Positions 16,099-26,136 of a stretch of 64,000 nt of DNA are shown here, piece after piece (the first letter of the stretch is position 1; each line of letters starts with the position of its first letter). The notes under the pieces are model-generated. The model was not told where the DNA came from. It searched no databases and saw nothing but the letters and a program-made list of their open reading frames with translations. A program made the position numbers and the translations under genes. This stretch comes from Nocardioides carbamazepini (GTDB lineage Bacteria; Actinomycetota; Actinomycetes; Propionibacteriales; Nocardioidaceae), in NCBI RefSeq assembly GCF_024614185.1, contig NZ_JAHTLF010000018.1, positions 1-64,000 of the forward strand. The letters are read 5' to 3'.

Positions 16099-18264
16099 AT
16101 GATGGAGCGATGGGGCGCCCTGGTGGTCCGCCGGGCGGTGGCGGTGGTGCTGGTCGGGCTCGGGATCACGGCGCTGGCCGCGGTCGCCGGCATCGGCCTG
16201 GAGGACAGGCTCTCGGCCGGCGGCTTCGACGACCCGGGGACGGAGTCGTCCCGCGAGCTCGCGCTCGAACGGAAGACCTTCGGGAACCGCTCGATCGACG
16301 CGGTGGTGATCTTCTCCAGCGACGACGAGGAGGCCTCGGCTCCGGCGTTCCGTGCCGAGGTGGAGCGGACCCTCGCCGCGATCCCCGCGGACAGCGTCGT
16401 CTCGATCCTGACCTGGTACGAGGCGCAGGACCCCGCGATGGTCAGCAAGGACGGGCACGCGACCGCCGTCTACGTCTCGCTCGTGGGCGAGAGCCAGAAC
16501 GACTTCATCGACTCCTTCGACGCGATGCGTCCCGAGGTGGAGGAGAGCTCGCTCGACACCGCGTTCGCCGGCCCCTACGCCGTCTACACCGACGTCAACG
16601 AGGAGACGAAGTCCGACCTGCTGCGCGCCGAGGTCGTGTCGATGCCGATCGTCCTGATCCTGTCGCTCATCATCTTCCGCAGCGTGGTCGCGGCACTGAT
16701 GCCGGTCCTGGTCGGCCTCGTCGCCGTGCTCGGCGCCCGCGCCACGATCGCCGGCCTCAACGAGGTGGTCGACGTCTCGATCTTCGCGCCCAACATCATC
16801 ACCCTGCTGGGCCTGGGCCTCGCGATCGACTACGCACTCTTCGTCGTGTCCCGGTTCCGCGAGGAGATCGCGCGCGATCCGGACGACCCGCGCGGCGCCG
16901 TCGTCCGCACGATGGCGACGGCCGGGCGCACCGTGGCCTTCTCGGCACTGACCGTCGCGGCGGCGATGAGCTCGCTGCTGGTGTTCCCGCAGACCTTCCT
17001 CAAGTCGATCGGGTACGGCGGCATCGCGGCCGTGCTCATCGCGATGGTCGCCGCGCTCACCATCCTGCCCGCGGTGCTCGCCCTGCTGGGTACGCGCATC
17101 GACGCGTGGCGGATCCCGTTCCTCCAGCGTGCCACGCCCGTCGAGACCGATCACGGCGCCTGGGCCCGGCTGGCCCGCGCCGTGATGCGACGGCCGGTGG
17201 TCGTCGCGGCGGCCGTCGTCGTGGTCCTCCTCGCCGTCGCGTCGCCGTTCCTCGGCGTGAAGTGGGGCAGCGTGGACTACCGCGTGCTGCCGTCCGACAC
17301 CCCGTCGCACCTGGCCTCGGAGCGGCTCAACAGCGAGTTCGGTCCGGAGCGCTCGACCGCCAACGTCCTGGTCGAGGGGACCGACGAGGCCGGCGTCGCG
17401 TCGTACGCGCAGGCGCTGGCGCAGGTCGACGGCGTCGTCGACGTCCGCCCGGTCGCGACGGAGGGTGACACCACACTGCTACGGGCGTCCTGGGAGGGCA
17501 ACAGCCAGACCGACCACTCGCAGCAGGTGGTGCGCGACCTGCGCGCGGTGGATGCCCCGGGCGGTGCCGACGCTCTGGTCGGCGGCCTGACGGCGGACAC
17601 GGTCGACCTGGCGGGCTCGGTCGGCGACCACCTCCCGCTGATGGGCGTGATCGTGGTCGGCGTGATGCTGGTGCTGCTCTTCCTCGCCTTCGGGTCGGTC
17701 GTGCTGCCGTTGAAGGCGGTGCTGATGAACGCCCTCTCCATCACCGCCTCGTTCGGCGTCGTGACGTGGATCTTCAGCGACGGCCACCTCGCCGACCTGC
17801 TCGGGTTCACCCCGCAGGGCTTCCTCGACCTGACCAACCCGATCGTGATGCTCGCGGTCCTGTTCGGGCTGTCGATGGACTACGAGGTCTTCCTGCTGTC
17901 GCGGGTCCGCGAGCAGTGGGACGCGACCGGCGACAACGATCTCGCCGTGCAGACCGGCGTGCAGAAGACCGGTCGCATCATCACGAGCGCCGCGCTCCTG
18001 CTCGCCGTCGTGATCGGGGCGTTCAGCCTCAGTGGCGTCGTGTTCATGAAGATGCTGGGCATCGGCATGCTGGTCGCGATCCTGGTCGACGCGACCATCA
18101 TCCGCGCGCTCCTGGTCCCGGCGACGATGAAGCTCCTCGGGCGCTGGAACTGGTGGGCGCCCGCTCCGTTGGCCCGGTGGTGGGAGCGGCACGGCTTCCG
18201 TGAGGAGCCGGCGGCGACCGCCCCCGATGCCCCGGACTTCCCGCAGGACCGCGTCCTGGTCTAG
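16099..18264 (+). CDS. MMPL-family membrane exporter
   Basis: A 721-residue RND-superfamily transporter of the MMPL type. It has two repeats of one plus five membrane helices, each with a large extracytoplasmic loop (about residues 40-175 and 385-510). The proton-relay motif appears as GLGLAIDYALFVVSRFREE near residue 240 and again as GLSMDYEVFLLSRVREQWD near 595. Known roles of the family are export of lipids, lipopeptides or drugs using the proton gradient. The start has GGAGGGG upstream. It is divergent from a TetR regulator that probably represses it. The stop codon is part of a terminator stem. Confidence 0.88.
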   Translation: MMERWGALVVRRAVAVVLVGLGITALAAVAGIGLEDRLSAGGFDDPGTESSRELALERKTFGNRSIDAVVIFSSDDEEASAPAFRAEVERTLAAIPADSVVSILTWYEAQDPAMVSKDGHATAVYVSLVGESQNDFIDSFDAMRPEVEESSLDTAFAGPYAVYTDVNEETKSDLLRAEVVSMPIVLILSLIIFRSVVAALMPVLVGLVAVLGARATIAGLNEVVDVSIFAPNIITLLGLGLAIDYALFVVSRFREEIARDPDDPRGAVVRTMATAGRTVAFSALTVAAAMSSLLVFPQTFLKSIGYGGIAAVLIAMVAALTILPAVLALLGTRIDAWRIPFLQRATPVETDHGAWARLARAVMRRPVVVAAAVVVVLLAVASPFLGVKWGSVDYRVLPSDTPSHLASERLNSEFGPERSTANVLVEGTDEAGVASYAQALAQVDGVVDVRPVATEGDTTLLRASWEGNSQTDHSQQVVRDLRAVDAPGGADALVGGLTADTVDLAGSVGDHLPLMGVIVVGVMLVLLFLAFGSVVLPLKAVLMNALSITASFGVVTWIFSDGHLADLLGFTPQGFLDLTNPIVMLAVLFGLSMDYEVFLLSRVREQWDATGDNDLAVQTGVQKTGRIITSAALLLAVVIGAFSLSGVVFMKMLGIGMLVAILVDATIIRALLVPATMKLLGRWNWWAPAPLARWWERHGFREEPAATAPDAPDFPQDRVLV

Positions 18265-18317
18265 GGCGCGGCTCCTTGTCCCGCGCCTGCTGCGCCGGAT
18301 AAGGAGCCACACCCTAG
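18261..18317 (+). terminator. Two-part hairpin terminator of MMPL gene
   Basis: Nested arms: CTAGGG (18261-18266) pairs with CCCTAG (18312-18317), and GGCTCCTTGTCC (18270-18281) pairs with GGATAAGGAGCC (18297-18308). The MMPL stop TAG is inside the outer arm. A very stable stem between convergent genes. Confidence 0.75.
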
Positions 18318-18320
18318 GAC

Positions 18321-18365
18321 CACCACCTCGCCCACCCGACAGGTGATCGGGTGGACGACGTGGTG
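18321..18365 (-). terminator. Hairpin terminator of the ABC exporter operon
   Basis: CCACCCGA (18332-18339) pairs with TCGGGTGG (18347-18354), extended by CACCAC (18321-18326) with GTGGTG (18360-18365). It lies just downstream of the leftward permease stop. Confidence 0.6.
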
Positions 18366-18384
18366 CGGCTCGCGACCTGACGGA

Positions 18385-19133
18385 TCAGGCGTTCTCCTTC
18401 TTGAACACCGAGGTGCCCCACCACACGGCGAGGCCGAAGAGCACCGCGGTCCAGCCGACGCCCCACAGCATCGAGCTGTCGAAGTCGCCGAAGAACGCGG
18501 CGCGGACGGCGTCGACGACGTGGCGGATCGGCATGAAGTCGCTGAGCCGCTCCAGCCAGCCGGCGCCGAAGCTCATCGGCAGCAGGATGCCGCTGAGCAG
18601 CAGCACCGGCATCATGACCACGTTGATGACCGGCGCCATCACGTCCTCGCTCTTGGTGGTCAGCGCCAGGGCGTTGGACGCGGCGGCGCAGGCCCCGCCG
18701 AGCATCAGGGTGAGGACGACGCCGACGACGATGCCGCCGAACGAGGCGTCCATGCCCATGATCAGGCCGAGCCCGACGAGGATGACCGCCTGCACGAAGA
18801 GCTGGAGCAGGTCGCGGTAGAGGCGGCCGAACAGCAGTGCCGACCGGTGGGCCGGGGTGACCCGCTCGGCCTCGATGACGCCCTCGCGCCACTCGCCGAT
18901 GAGCGAGAAGCCGGCGAAGAAGGCGCCGAAGATGCCGAGCTGGACGAGCATGCCGGGCACGAACCAGGTGTACTTGTTGCCACCGAGCTGGGCGATGACC
19001 GGCTCGAGCAGCGGCCCGAAGAGCAGCAGGTAGAGGACCGGCTGCAGCATGCCGATGATGACCCACGCGGGGTTGCGCAGGTTCATCCGCAGCTGACGGT
19101 TGAAGACGATCCAGGACTCGCGGAAGAAGGTGC

Positions 19134-19137
<4 letters not shown>
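18385..19137 (-). CDS. ABC-2 type exporter permease (DrrB-like)
   Basis: A 250-residue integral membrane protein of the ABC-2/DrrB type with about six transmembrane helices (for example PVLYLLLFGPLLEPVIAQL and the MPVLLLSGILLPMSFGAGWL region). The family couples to a DrrA-like ATPase to export drugs or lipids. It starts at a GTG that overlaps the ATPase stop (GTGA), so the pair is translationally coupled. The conserved W-R-E-G-V-I-E segment of the first loop is the usual contact with the ATPase. Substrate unknown. Confidence 0.85.
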
Positions 19138-20165
<1,028 letters not shown>

Positions 20166-20183
20166 CGTCGAATCCCCTCGTAG

Positions 20184-20218
20184 TCAAGGTTGAACAACAG
20201 GAAGTATTCAAACTTGAA
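20184..20218 (-). promoter_or_regulatory. Paired TCAA-N2-TTGA sites upstream of ABC exporter
   Basis: TCAA-GG-TTGA (20184-20193) and TCAA-AC-TTGA (20208-20217) lie 24 bp apart just before the DrrA-like start, in the most AT-rich part of the gap. Two identical half-palindromes at this spacing suit a dimeric regulator such as the adjacent PadR protein. Assignment is inference. Confidence 0.45.
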
Positions 20219-20302
20219 CACTGCCTGTCAAACGGAGCCCCCGGAGGTACGACAGCACCACCCGCCGACATTCATCGCAAGCGGATATCGAGAACCGTGC
20301 AC

Positions 20303-20932
20303 TCAGCCGCCGAGCAGGGCCCGGTAGCGCTCACGGTCGGCGTTCATCTGCCAGCCGGGGTCGTCGGCCGGCGGTGTCCAGGACGCCGGGTCGAGCGCGA
20401 GGCGGCCTGCTTTCACCAGCTCGATCGTCTCGCGCAGCCACCCCAGCTCGGCCACGGCGAGGTCCAGCCACATCACGACCGTGCGCAGGGCATGGGGCGG
20501 GGTCTCCGCCGGCGCCGACGGCTCGGCCAGGCGGGCCACGAGCGCCTCGAGGGCGACCCGGCGCCGCACCAGTGAGCGCAGCGCGCGGTCCGCGGGGACC
20601 AACGGAAGGAGGCCGAAGGCCGCGCTGAAGCCCTTCCGGTCCACCACACTCACCTCCTCGAGGCCGGCCGTGACGAGTCGCTCGAGCTCGGCCCTGCCCG
20701 CGTCGGTCGCCTCGTACACCGCGACCTCGCGGCCGCCGTCCGCGAGGTCGTGGCGCACGAGGAAGCCCTGCTTCGTCAGTGTGGCCAGGCCGTTGTAGAT
20801 CGAGCCCGGGTTGAGGTTGGCCCAGTCGTCGACGGTCCAGGACAGCAGCTCGCGCCGGATCTGGTAGCCGTTCACCGGCTCGAAGAGCGCGACGGCACCC
20901 AGCAGCAGCATCCGGGTGTCGTGGGCGGCCAT
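20303..20932 (-). CDS. PadR-family transcriptional regulator
   Basis: A 209-residue PadR-family repressor. The N-terminal winged helix is plain (LLLGAVALFEPVNGYQIRRE, then LNPGSIYNGLATLTKQGFLV), followed by the helical C-terminal dimerisation domain of subfamily s2 (residues ~95-200). PadR proteins next to DrrAB-like exporters usually repress the exporter until a drug-like ligand binds. Start: ATG at 20932; the longer frame upstream runs into the MITE-like element and is not needed. The gap of ~137 bp to the ATPase gene contains the candidate operators. Confidence 0.82.
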   Translation of the reverse strand: MAAHDTRMLLLGAVALFEPVNGYQIRRELLSWTVDDWANLNPGSIYNGLATLTKQGFLVRHDLADGGREVAVYEATDAGRAELERLVTAGLEEVSVVDRKGFSAAFGLLPLVPADRALRSLVRRRVALEALVARLAEPSAPAETPPHALRTVVMWLDLAVAELGWLRETIELVKAGRLALDPASWTPPADDPGWQMNADRERYRALLGG

Positions 20933-20942
20933 GCCCCGGAGT

Positions 20943-21107
20943 CTAGGGAAACGCTGATCAATCCCGCCTGCTGTGCGCCGCGGGGCACGCACGCTGGCGG
21001 CGTTGCAGACGCTCGACGTGCGCCCGGCATGCCTTTCGCGCCTGCGCCTTGCCATCGCGCGCGCCTCGCGGCGCTCGCGACGCCGCCATTGATCAGCGTT
21101 TCCCTAG
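20943..21107. mobile_element. MITE-like element with perfect 20-bp terminal inverted repeats
   Basis: CTAGGGAAACGCTGATCAAT (20943-20962) is repeated exactly in reverse complement at 21088-21107. The enclosed ~125 bp is GC-rich and has no complete gene. CTAG at each outer edge may be part of the repeat or a target duplication, as seen with some IS5-group elements. It fits a miniature or internally deleted insertion element. The right end supplies the stop codon (TAG) of the LAL regulator gene. Confidence 0.75.
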
Positions 21108-23887
21108 GAGCCGTCGTCGGAGGAGAGCAGCGGGCCGAGGCCGTCGCGGCCGACGCCGAGCTTGCGGTAGGCCCGCGACAGATGCACCTCGACGGTCTTG
21201 GTGGTGACGAACAGGCGCTGGGCGATGTCCCGGTTGCGCAGTCCCGCGGACGCCAGCTCGCACACCCGCCGCTCGGCGGAGGTCAGTGCCGCGACGCCGG
21301 TGACCTCGATCCGCCCGGCGCGGCCGCCCGCCAGGGCGAGCTCGGTCGTGGCCCGCTCGGTGAGGACGGTGGCACCGAGGCGGTGCGCGAGCTCGCGACC
21401 GGCCCGGAGCTGCTCGCGACCCTCCACCCGGCGTCCGGTACGACGCAGGGCCGATCCCAGCGCGACCCGGGATCGCGCCTCCTGGAGCCGCGCCTGGGAT
21501 CCGTCGAGCACCGCGACCGAGCGCTCGAGCAGGGCGATGCCGTCGGCACCGGCGACCTCGCCGGCGATCCGCAGTGCCTGGCCGAGCACGCCGGCCGCGC
21601 CCTTGAGCTCGGCGACCGCCAGCTCGTCGGCGGCGAGCGCGCGGGCCTCGTCGACCCGGCCCAGCGCCCACAGGCTCTCGACCGCCGGCGCCCGCCATCC
21701 GCACCAGGTCGGGGAGTCCATGTCGAGCTCCTGGAGCCGGGCACCGCACTGGCGCAGCGACACCAGCGCGGCCTCGTGGTCGCCGGCGGCGGCGCGGACC
21801 AGGCCGCGCGAGCGGAGCAGGTGGATGCCCGTCGCGTTCGTGCGGTCGGCGGCGACCTCCTCCGGAACGGACTCGACCGCCGCCGCGGCCTCGGCCAGCC
21901 GCCCTCGGGCGAGCAGCGCCTCGGCCTGCCCGGCGGCCGCCATCAGCCTGACCAGCTGCCCGCCGGGGACCAGGTCCGCGTGGCGGAGCGCCTCGGTGAA
22001 GTCGGTGGCGCTGTCGTCGAGCCGCCCCGCCCACAGGTGCGCCCAGCCGCGGGTCACCGACGCGGCGGCGTACAGCGGGACGGAGCCTTCGCGAGCCGCG
22101 AGGTCGAGCCCCTGCGCGCACAGGTCAGCCACGGCGTCGTACTCGCCGGCGCACGCCAGGTGGATCCGGGCGATGGTCCACTCGAACGGGCTCGCCACCT
22201 GCTCGGGCGTCGCGCCGTCGCCGATCGCGCGGCGGGCCAGCTCGCCGGCCTCGGAGATCGGCGCCACGGTGGCGTTGGCGACCGATGCCTGGTGGATGAG
22301 GAGCAGTCGCTCGCCGGGCGTCACGCCGGCGAGCCGGCCGTGGGCGGCCAGCCGCTGACGCGCCTCGTCGACCCGGCCCGGCACGCACAGCGCCGCGGCG
22401 ACGAGGGCCGCCTCGACCACGAGCACGAGGTCGCCGTGCTCCGGTCCGAGGGCCTCCAGCACCTCGGTGAGGATGGGGACGGTGCGTTCGTAGAACCCGC
22501 CGACGTGGTACGCCGTCGCGAGGGCCAGCGCACAGTGCGCGCGCAGGACGGGGTCGGTCACGCCGCGCCCGGCACGCTCGAGGGTCGTGATCGACGCGGG
22601 GTCGCCCACGTGGAGCTCGGCGGTGCCCAGCTCGACCAGGAATCCCGGGAGATCCACAGCTGCCGGCGGCTCGGCGACCGCCCGGCGCAGCAGGTCGACC
22701 GCCGCCTGGGGCGCGCCGTCGGCGAGCGCCGACCGGGCCGCGGTCCGCAGCACGTCGGCCGCCCAGGGATCACCGATGCCCTCGACCTCGAGCAGGTGGC
22801 CGGCCGCGACATGCAGGCCGTCCGGCAGGTCGGCGAGGGCCCGGGCCGCGCGGCGGTGCAGGTCGTCGCGGCCCGCGGCGGCGGTCGCGGCGAGGACGGC
22901 GCTGCGCAACAGCGCGTGCCGGAAGCCGGTCCGGCTGTCGGTGGAGAACAGCCCGGCGTCGCGCAGCCGGTCGGCGGCGATGCCCGCCTTCTCGGGCGTG
23001 AGGTCCGCGAGCTCCGCGGCGATGCGCAGCGGCGCCGTGTCGAGGACCGCGACCGCGCGGGCGAGAGCCTGCTCCGCCGTACCCAGTGCGGTGAGTCGCT
23101 GCACGACGGTGTCGACCACGGTCCGGGGGACCAGGGAGCGGACGTCCGTCGTACCCAGCAGGTCGGCCAGGGCGACCACCAGGAACGGGTTGCCGCCGGT
23201 GACGTCGGTGCACGCGGCGGCGAGCTCGTCGCTGATCTGCGCGTGCCCCAGGTCGGCGAGGCAGGAGCGGACGCCGTCGACGCTCAAGGGCGCGAGGTCG
23301 AGCCGGGGCGCACCGGCGACGAGCGCCGCCAGGGCCGGGCTGCGCCGCTCCGGCAGGATGTCGCGGGCCGCCACGACCAGGAGCACCGGCAGCTCGTCCG
23401 CCCGGCTGAGCAGGTGCCTGCAGAAGAGCAGCGACGCCTCGTCGGCCCAGTGCGCGTCGTCGATCGAGAGCACGAGCGGACCGTCCGCGGTGAGCCCGTC
23501 CAGCAGCCAGTACAGGCTGTTGAGCATCACCGAGGGGTCACCCACCGGCGCGCCGCGGTGCAGCACCAGGTCGACCGCGGCCCGGGCTGCGCCGTGCGCG
23601 ATGCCGTCGAGGCCGTCGAGCGCAGCCGGGGCCATGCCGGCCAGGACGCGGCCGAACAGCTGCCGCACGACGCCGTACGGCGCGTGCGCCTCGAGCTCGC
23701 CCGCGGCGGCCCGGAGCACCCGCAGGTCGCCGGCCGTGGCGAGGGCGGCGTCGAGCAGCGACGTCTTGCCGACTCCGGCCGGGCCCAGCAGGCACAGGGC
23801 GCCACCCGTGCCGGCGCGCAGCCGGTCGAGGGCTGCCCGAGCCTCCGCGAGGCCCGCCTCCCTCTCGAGCAGTCGCGCCGAGATCAC
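21104..23887 (-). CDS. LuxR-family ATPase regulator (LAL type)
   Basis: A ~927-residue large ATP-binding LuxR-family activator. An N-terminal AAA/STAND ATPase carries Walker A GPAGVGKTS (~residue 37) and Walker B-like LVLSIDDAHWAD (~residue 145). A long helical TPR-like middle follows. A C-terminal GerE HTH (LTSAERRVCELASAGLRNRD, then IAQRLFVTTKTVEVHLSRAY) binds DNA. The start is uncertain: GTG at 23887 gives the usual family N-terminus (ISARLLEREAGL), and the frame is open to a GTG at 23941. Its stop TAG lies within the terminal repeat of the MITE-like element, so the last residues may have been altered by insertion. Divergent from the acyl-CoA dehydrogenase gene. Confidence 0.85.
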   Translation of the reverse strand: MISARLLEREAGLAEARAALDRLRAGTGGALCLLGPAGVGKTSLLDAALATAGDLRVLRAAAGELEAHAPYGVVRQLFGRVLAGMAPAALDGLDGIAHGAARAAVDLVLHRGAPVGDPSVMLNSLYWLLDGLTADGPLVLSIDDAHWADEASLLFCRHLLSRADELPVLLVVAARDILPERRSPALAALVAGAPRLDLAPLSVDGVRSCLADLGHAQISDELAAACTDVTGGNPFLVVALADLLGTTDVRSLVPRTVVDTVVQRLTALGTAEQALARAVAVLDTAPLRIAAELADLTPEKAGIAADRLRDAGLFSTDSRTGFRHALLRSAVLAATAAAGRDDLHRRAARALADLPDGLHVAAGHLLEVEGIGDPWAADVLRTAARSALADGAPQAAVDLLRRAVAEPPAAVDLPGFLVELGTAELHVGDPASITTLERAGRGVTDPVLRAHCALALATAYHVGGFYERTVPILTEVLEALGPEHGDLVLVVEAALVAAALCVPGRVDEARQRLAAHGRLAGVTPGERLLLIHQASVANATVAPISEAGELARRAIGDGATPEQVASPFEWTIARIHLACAGEYDAVADLCAQGLDLAAREGSVPLYAAASVTRGWAHLWAGRLDDSATDFTEALRHADLVPGGQLVRLMAAAGQAEALLARGRLAEAAAAVESVPEEVAADRTNATGIHLLRSRGLVRAAAGDHEAALVSLRQCGARLQELDMDSPTWCGWRAPAVESLWALGRVDEARALAADELAVAELKGAAGVLGQALRIAGEVAGADGIALLERSVAVLDGSQARLQEARSRVALGSALRRTGRRVEGREQLRAGRELAHRLGATVLTERATTELALAGGRAGRIEVTGVAALTSAERRVCELASAGLRNRDIAQRLFVTTKTVEVHLSRAYRKLGVGRDGLGPLLSSDDGS

Positions 23888-23934
23888 GCTCGTGAGCGTA
23901 GGGGAAGAGGGGCCTGTGGTTCGTTGCGAATGAC

Positions 23935-23954
23935 CAATCACCGGGCGGTGATTG
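23935..23954. promoter_or_regulatory. Perfect palindrome CAATCACC-N4-GGTGATTG
   Basis: Exact 8-bp arms around GGGC, in the gap between the LAL regulator and the divergent acyl-CoA dehydrogenase gene. It is a likely operator, but no local TetR gene is an obvious partner. Confidence 0.55.
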
Positions 23955-24006
23955 TTGTGCCCGGGGACAAGGACCGGTGAAGTGACCCGCGAGTAGAGTC
24001 GTGGTC

Positions 24007-25152
24007 ATGAAGCGTGAGATCTACGACGAGGACCACGAGGCCTTCCGCGCGTCCGTCAAGGAGTTCGTGGACCGGTCCGTCCTTCCGCACACCGAGGAGC
24101 ACATCGCCGCGAAGGCGCTCCCGCGCGAGTTCTGGCTCGAGGCCGGCAAGCAGGGCCTGCTCGGGCTGTGCATCCCGGAGGAGTACGGCGGCTCCGACGC
24201 CGGCGACTTCCGGTTCAACGCCGTACTGCAGGAGGAGCTGGCCAAGGTCGGCGCGGCGTACCCGACCTGCCACGGGATCCATGCCGACATCACGGCGCCG
24301 TACATCGTCGAGCTCGGCACCGAGGAGCAGAAGCAGCGTTGGCTCCCCGGCGTCGCATCCGGCGAGATCCTGCTCGGCATCGGCATGACCGAGCCGTCCG
24401 GCGGGTCCGACCTCGCGGCGCTGAAGACCACCGCCGTGCGCGACGGCGACTCGTGGGTCATCAACGGCTCGAAGACCTTCATCACCAACGGCTACTCCGG
24501 CGACCTGTTCGTCACCGCCGTGCGCACCGACCCGGAGAAGGGCCCGAAGGGCATCACCCTCTTCGGCATCGAGGCCACCATGGAGGGCTTCTCGCGAGGC
24601 CGGAAGCTCGACAAGGTCGGCATGGAGGAGTCCGACACCGCCGAGCTCTTCTTCGAGAACGTCCGGGTCACCGACGCCGAGATCATCGGCGAGCTCGACA
24701 TGGGCTTCATCCACATGATGCAGAAGCTCCCGCAGGAGCGCCTCGGCTGCGCGGTCGCCAATATCGCGCACGCCAAGCAGATCCTGCTCGAGACCATCGA
24801 GTACGCCAAGGAGCGCCAGGCGTTCGGCGCCCCGATCGGCACCTTCCAGCACAACAAGTTCCTGCTGGCCGACCTGGCCACCCGGATCGAGGCCGCCGAG
24901 GCCTACATCGACAAGTGCGTGCTCAACCACTCGCAGAAGACGCTCACCGCGATCGACGCCGCCAAGGCCAAGTGGTTCTCCTCGCAGGTGCAGTCCGAGG
25001 TGCTCGACCACTGCGTCCAGCTGCACGGCGGGTACGGCTTCATGAACGAGTACCGCGTCGCCCGCGCCTGGCGCGACGCCCGGGTCACCAAGATCTGGGC
25101 CGGCTCGAACGAGATCATGAAGGAGCTCATCGGGCGCGACCTCGGTCTCTGA
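24007..25152 (+). CDS. Acyl-CoA dehydrogenase
   Basis: A 381-residue FAD-dependent acyl-CoA dehydrogenase. It has the three family domains: an N-terminal helical part, a middle beta domain with GIGMTEPSGGSDLAALKTTA, and a C-terminal helical domain ending QLHGGYGFMNEYRVARAWRD, then TKIWAGSNEIMKELIGRDL. It catalyses alpha,beta-dehydrogenation of an acyl-CoA with electrons passed to ETF. Chain-length preference cannot be read from sequence. Start: ATG at 24007, with a GTG two codons upstream as an alternative. It is monocistronic, between a palindromic operator and repeat array 2, so it is probably regulated apart from its neighbours. Confidence 0.9.
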   Translation: MKREIYDEDHEAFRASVKEFVDRSVLPHTEEHIAAKALPREFWLEAGKQGLLGLCIPEEYGGSDAGDFRFNAVLQEELAKVGAAYPTCHGIHADITAPYIVELGTEEQKQRWLPGVASGEILLGIGMTEPSGGSDLAALKTTAVRDGDSWVINGSKTFITNGYSGDLFVTAVRTDPEKGPKGITLFGIEATMEGFSRGRKLDKVGMEESDTAELFFENVRVTDAEIIGELDMGFIHMMQKLPQERLGCAVANIAHAKQILLETIEYAKERQAFGAPIGTFQHNKFLLADLATRIEAAEAYIDKCVLNHSQKTLTAIDAAKAKWFSSQVQSEVLDHCVQLHGGYGFMNEYRVARAWRDARVTKIWAGSNEIMKELIGRDLGL

Positions 25153-25156
25153 GCCC

Positions 25157-25373
25157 GACCCGGCGCAGCTGAACGTCTGAGAAACGCCGACCCGGCGCAG
25201 ATTGAACTCGCAACTCCGTCGACCCGGCGCAAACTGAACGCGAAATCGCATCGACCCGACAGAAGCTCTGCCGGGTCGATGCGATTTCTGGTTCAGACTG
25301 CGCCGGGTCGACGCGTTCTGCAGTTCAGACTGCGCCGGGTCGGCGTCAATCCAGATTCAGTTTGAGCCGGGTC
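25157..25373. repeat. Head-to-head 32-bp repeat array 2 (4 forward + 4 reverse units)
   Basis: Forward cores start at 25158, 25190, 25222 and 25254, and reverse cores end at 25277, 25309, 25341 and 25373; every step is exactly 32 bp. The innermost units are degenerate in the TTGAA half, but the centre still has arms of GAAATCGCATCGACCCG and its reverse complement. The array fills the whole gap between the convergent acyl-CoA dehydrogenase and IclR genes, and its last base overlaps the iclR stop codon. Confidence 0.9.
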
Positions 25374-26136
25374 AGCTGCCGCCGAGTCCCTCGGAGAGCT
25401 CACGGGTGGTGCGCAGGAGCGCCCGGGCCATCGGGCTGTCGACGTCGGCCGAGACGGTGACGGCCGTACCGACGATCGCCATGGCCGCGACGATCGTCTC
25501 GCCCTCGAAGATCGGCGCGGCGATCGTGCGCACGCCGTTGATGTCGGGTGAGTTGAGGGAGAGGCCGAGCTCGCGGATCGTGTCGAACTCCGCGCCCAGC
25601 TCGGGGGCGCGGCGCAGGATCGACTTCAGGCCGGGCACCTGCTCCGGGGGCAGGAACGAGCAGAACACGCGGCCCTGCGCGGAGTCGGTGAGGTCGAGCC
25701 GGGCGCCGGAGCGGACGCCGATCCGGATGATGTGGTCGGTGTTGTCGACCGAGCGCACCACGGTCGCGGTCTCGCCGTCCCACACCGAGAGGACGACGGT
25801 CTCGTCGACCTCGTGCAGCAGCGCCTCCATGTAGGGCTCGGCGGCGGCGACGATCGGCAGGCCGGCGCGGGCGGACGCGGCGAGCGTCAGCACCTGGGGG
25901 CCGAGCGAGTAGAGGGCGGTGCGCTCGTCGTACCGGAGCAGGTGGGCGGCGCGCAGCGCCTTCGTGTAGCGGTGCGCCGTCGCCTTGCTGGTGCCGAGTG
26001 ACGCGGTCAGCTCATTGAGGCTCAGGTAGGGCTTGGCGACCGTGAACGAGCCGAGGACGACCGCGGCCCGCTCCACCGTCTGGATGGTGGGAGCGGGTTC
26101 GCTCGTCTCTTTCTTGGGGCTCTTGCTGGTGCTCAT
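25372..26136 (-). CDS. IclR-family regulator, likely controller of the catabolic island
   Basis: A 254-residue IclR-family regulator. The N-terminal winged HTH is at residues ~17-75 (TVERAAVVLGSFTVAKPYLS, then LNELTASLGTSKATAHRY). The GAF-like effector domain follows (DLTDSAQGRVFCSFLP). The ATG at 26136 is used; the frame extends further but the extra part is not IclR-like. It sits at the left edge of the catabolic gene island, followed by ferredoxin reductase on the same strand, 92 bp away. GCGAG-N7-CTCGC palindromes in front of several island operons are the most likely binding sites. Such regulators typically respond to an aromatic substrate or intermediate. Confidence 0.88.
   Translation of the reverse strand: MSTSKSPKKETSEPAPTIQTVERAAVVLGSFTVAKPYLSLNELTASLGTSKATAHRYTKALRAAHLLRYDERTALYSLGPQVLTLAASARAGLPIVAAAEPYMEALLHEVDETVVLSVWDGETATVVRSVDNTDHIIRIGVRSGARLDLTDSAQGRVFCSFLPPEQVPGLKSILRRAPELGAEFDTIRELGLSLNSPDINGVRTIAAPIFEGETIVAAMAIVGTAVTVSADVDSPMARALLRTTRELSEGLGGS

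Noticed and set aside
20750..23980. 1076-residue open frame on the plus strand
   Set aside because: Antisense shadow of the LAL regulator gene with Arg/Gly/Ala-rich nonsense translation; the minus-strand protein has clear ATPase and HTH motifs.
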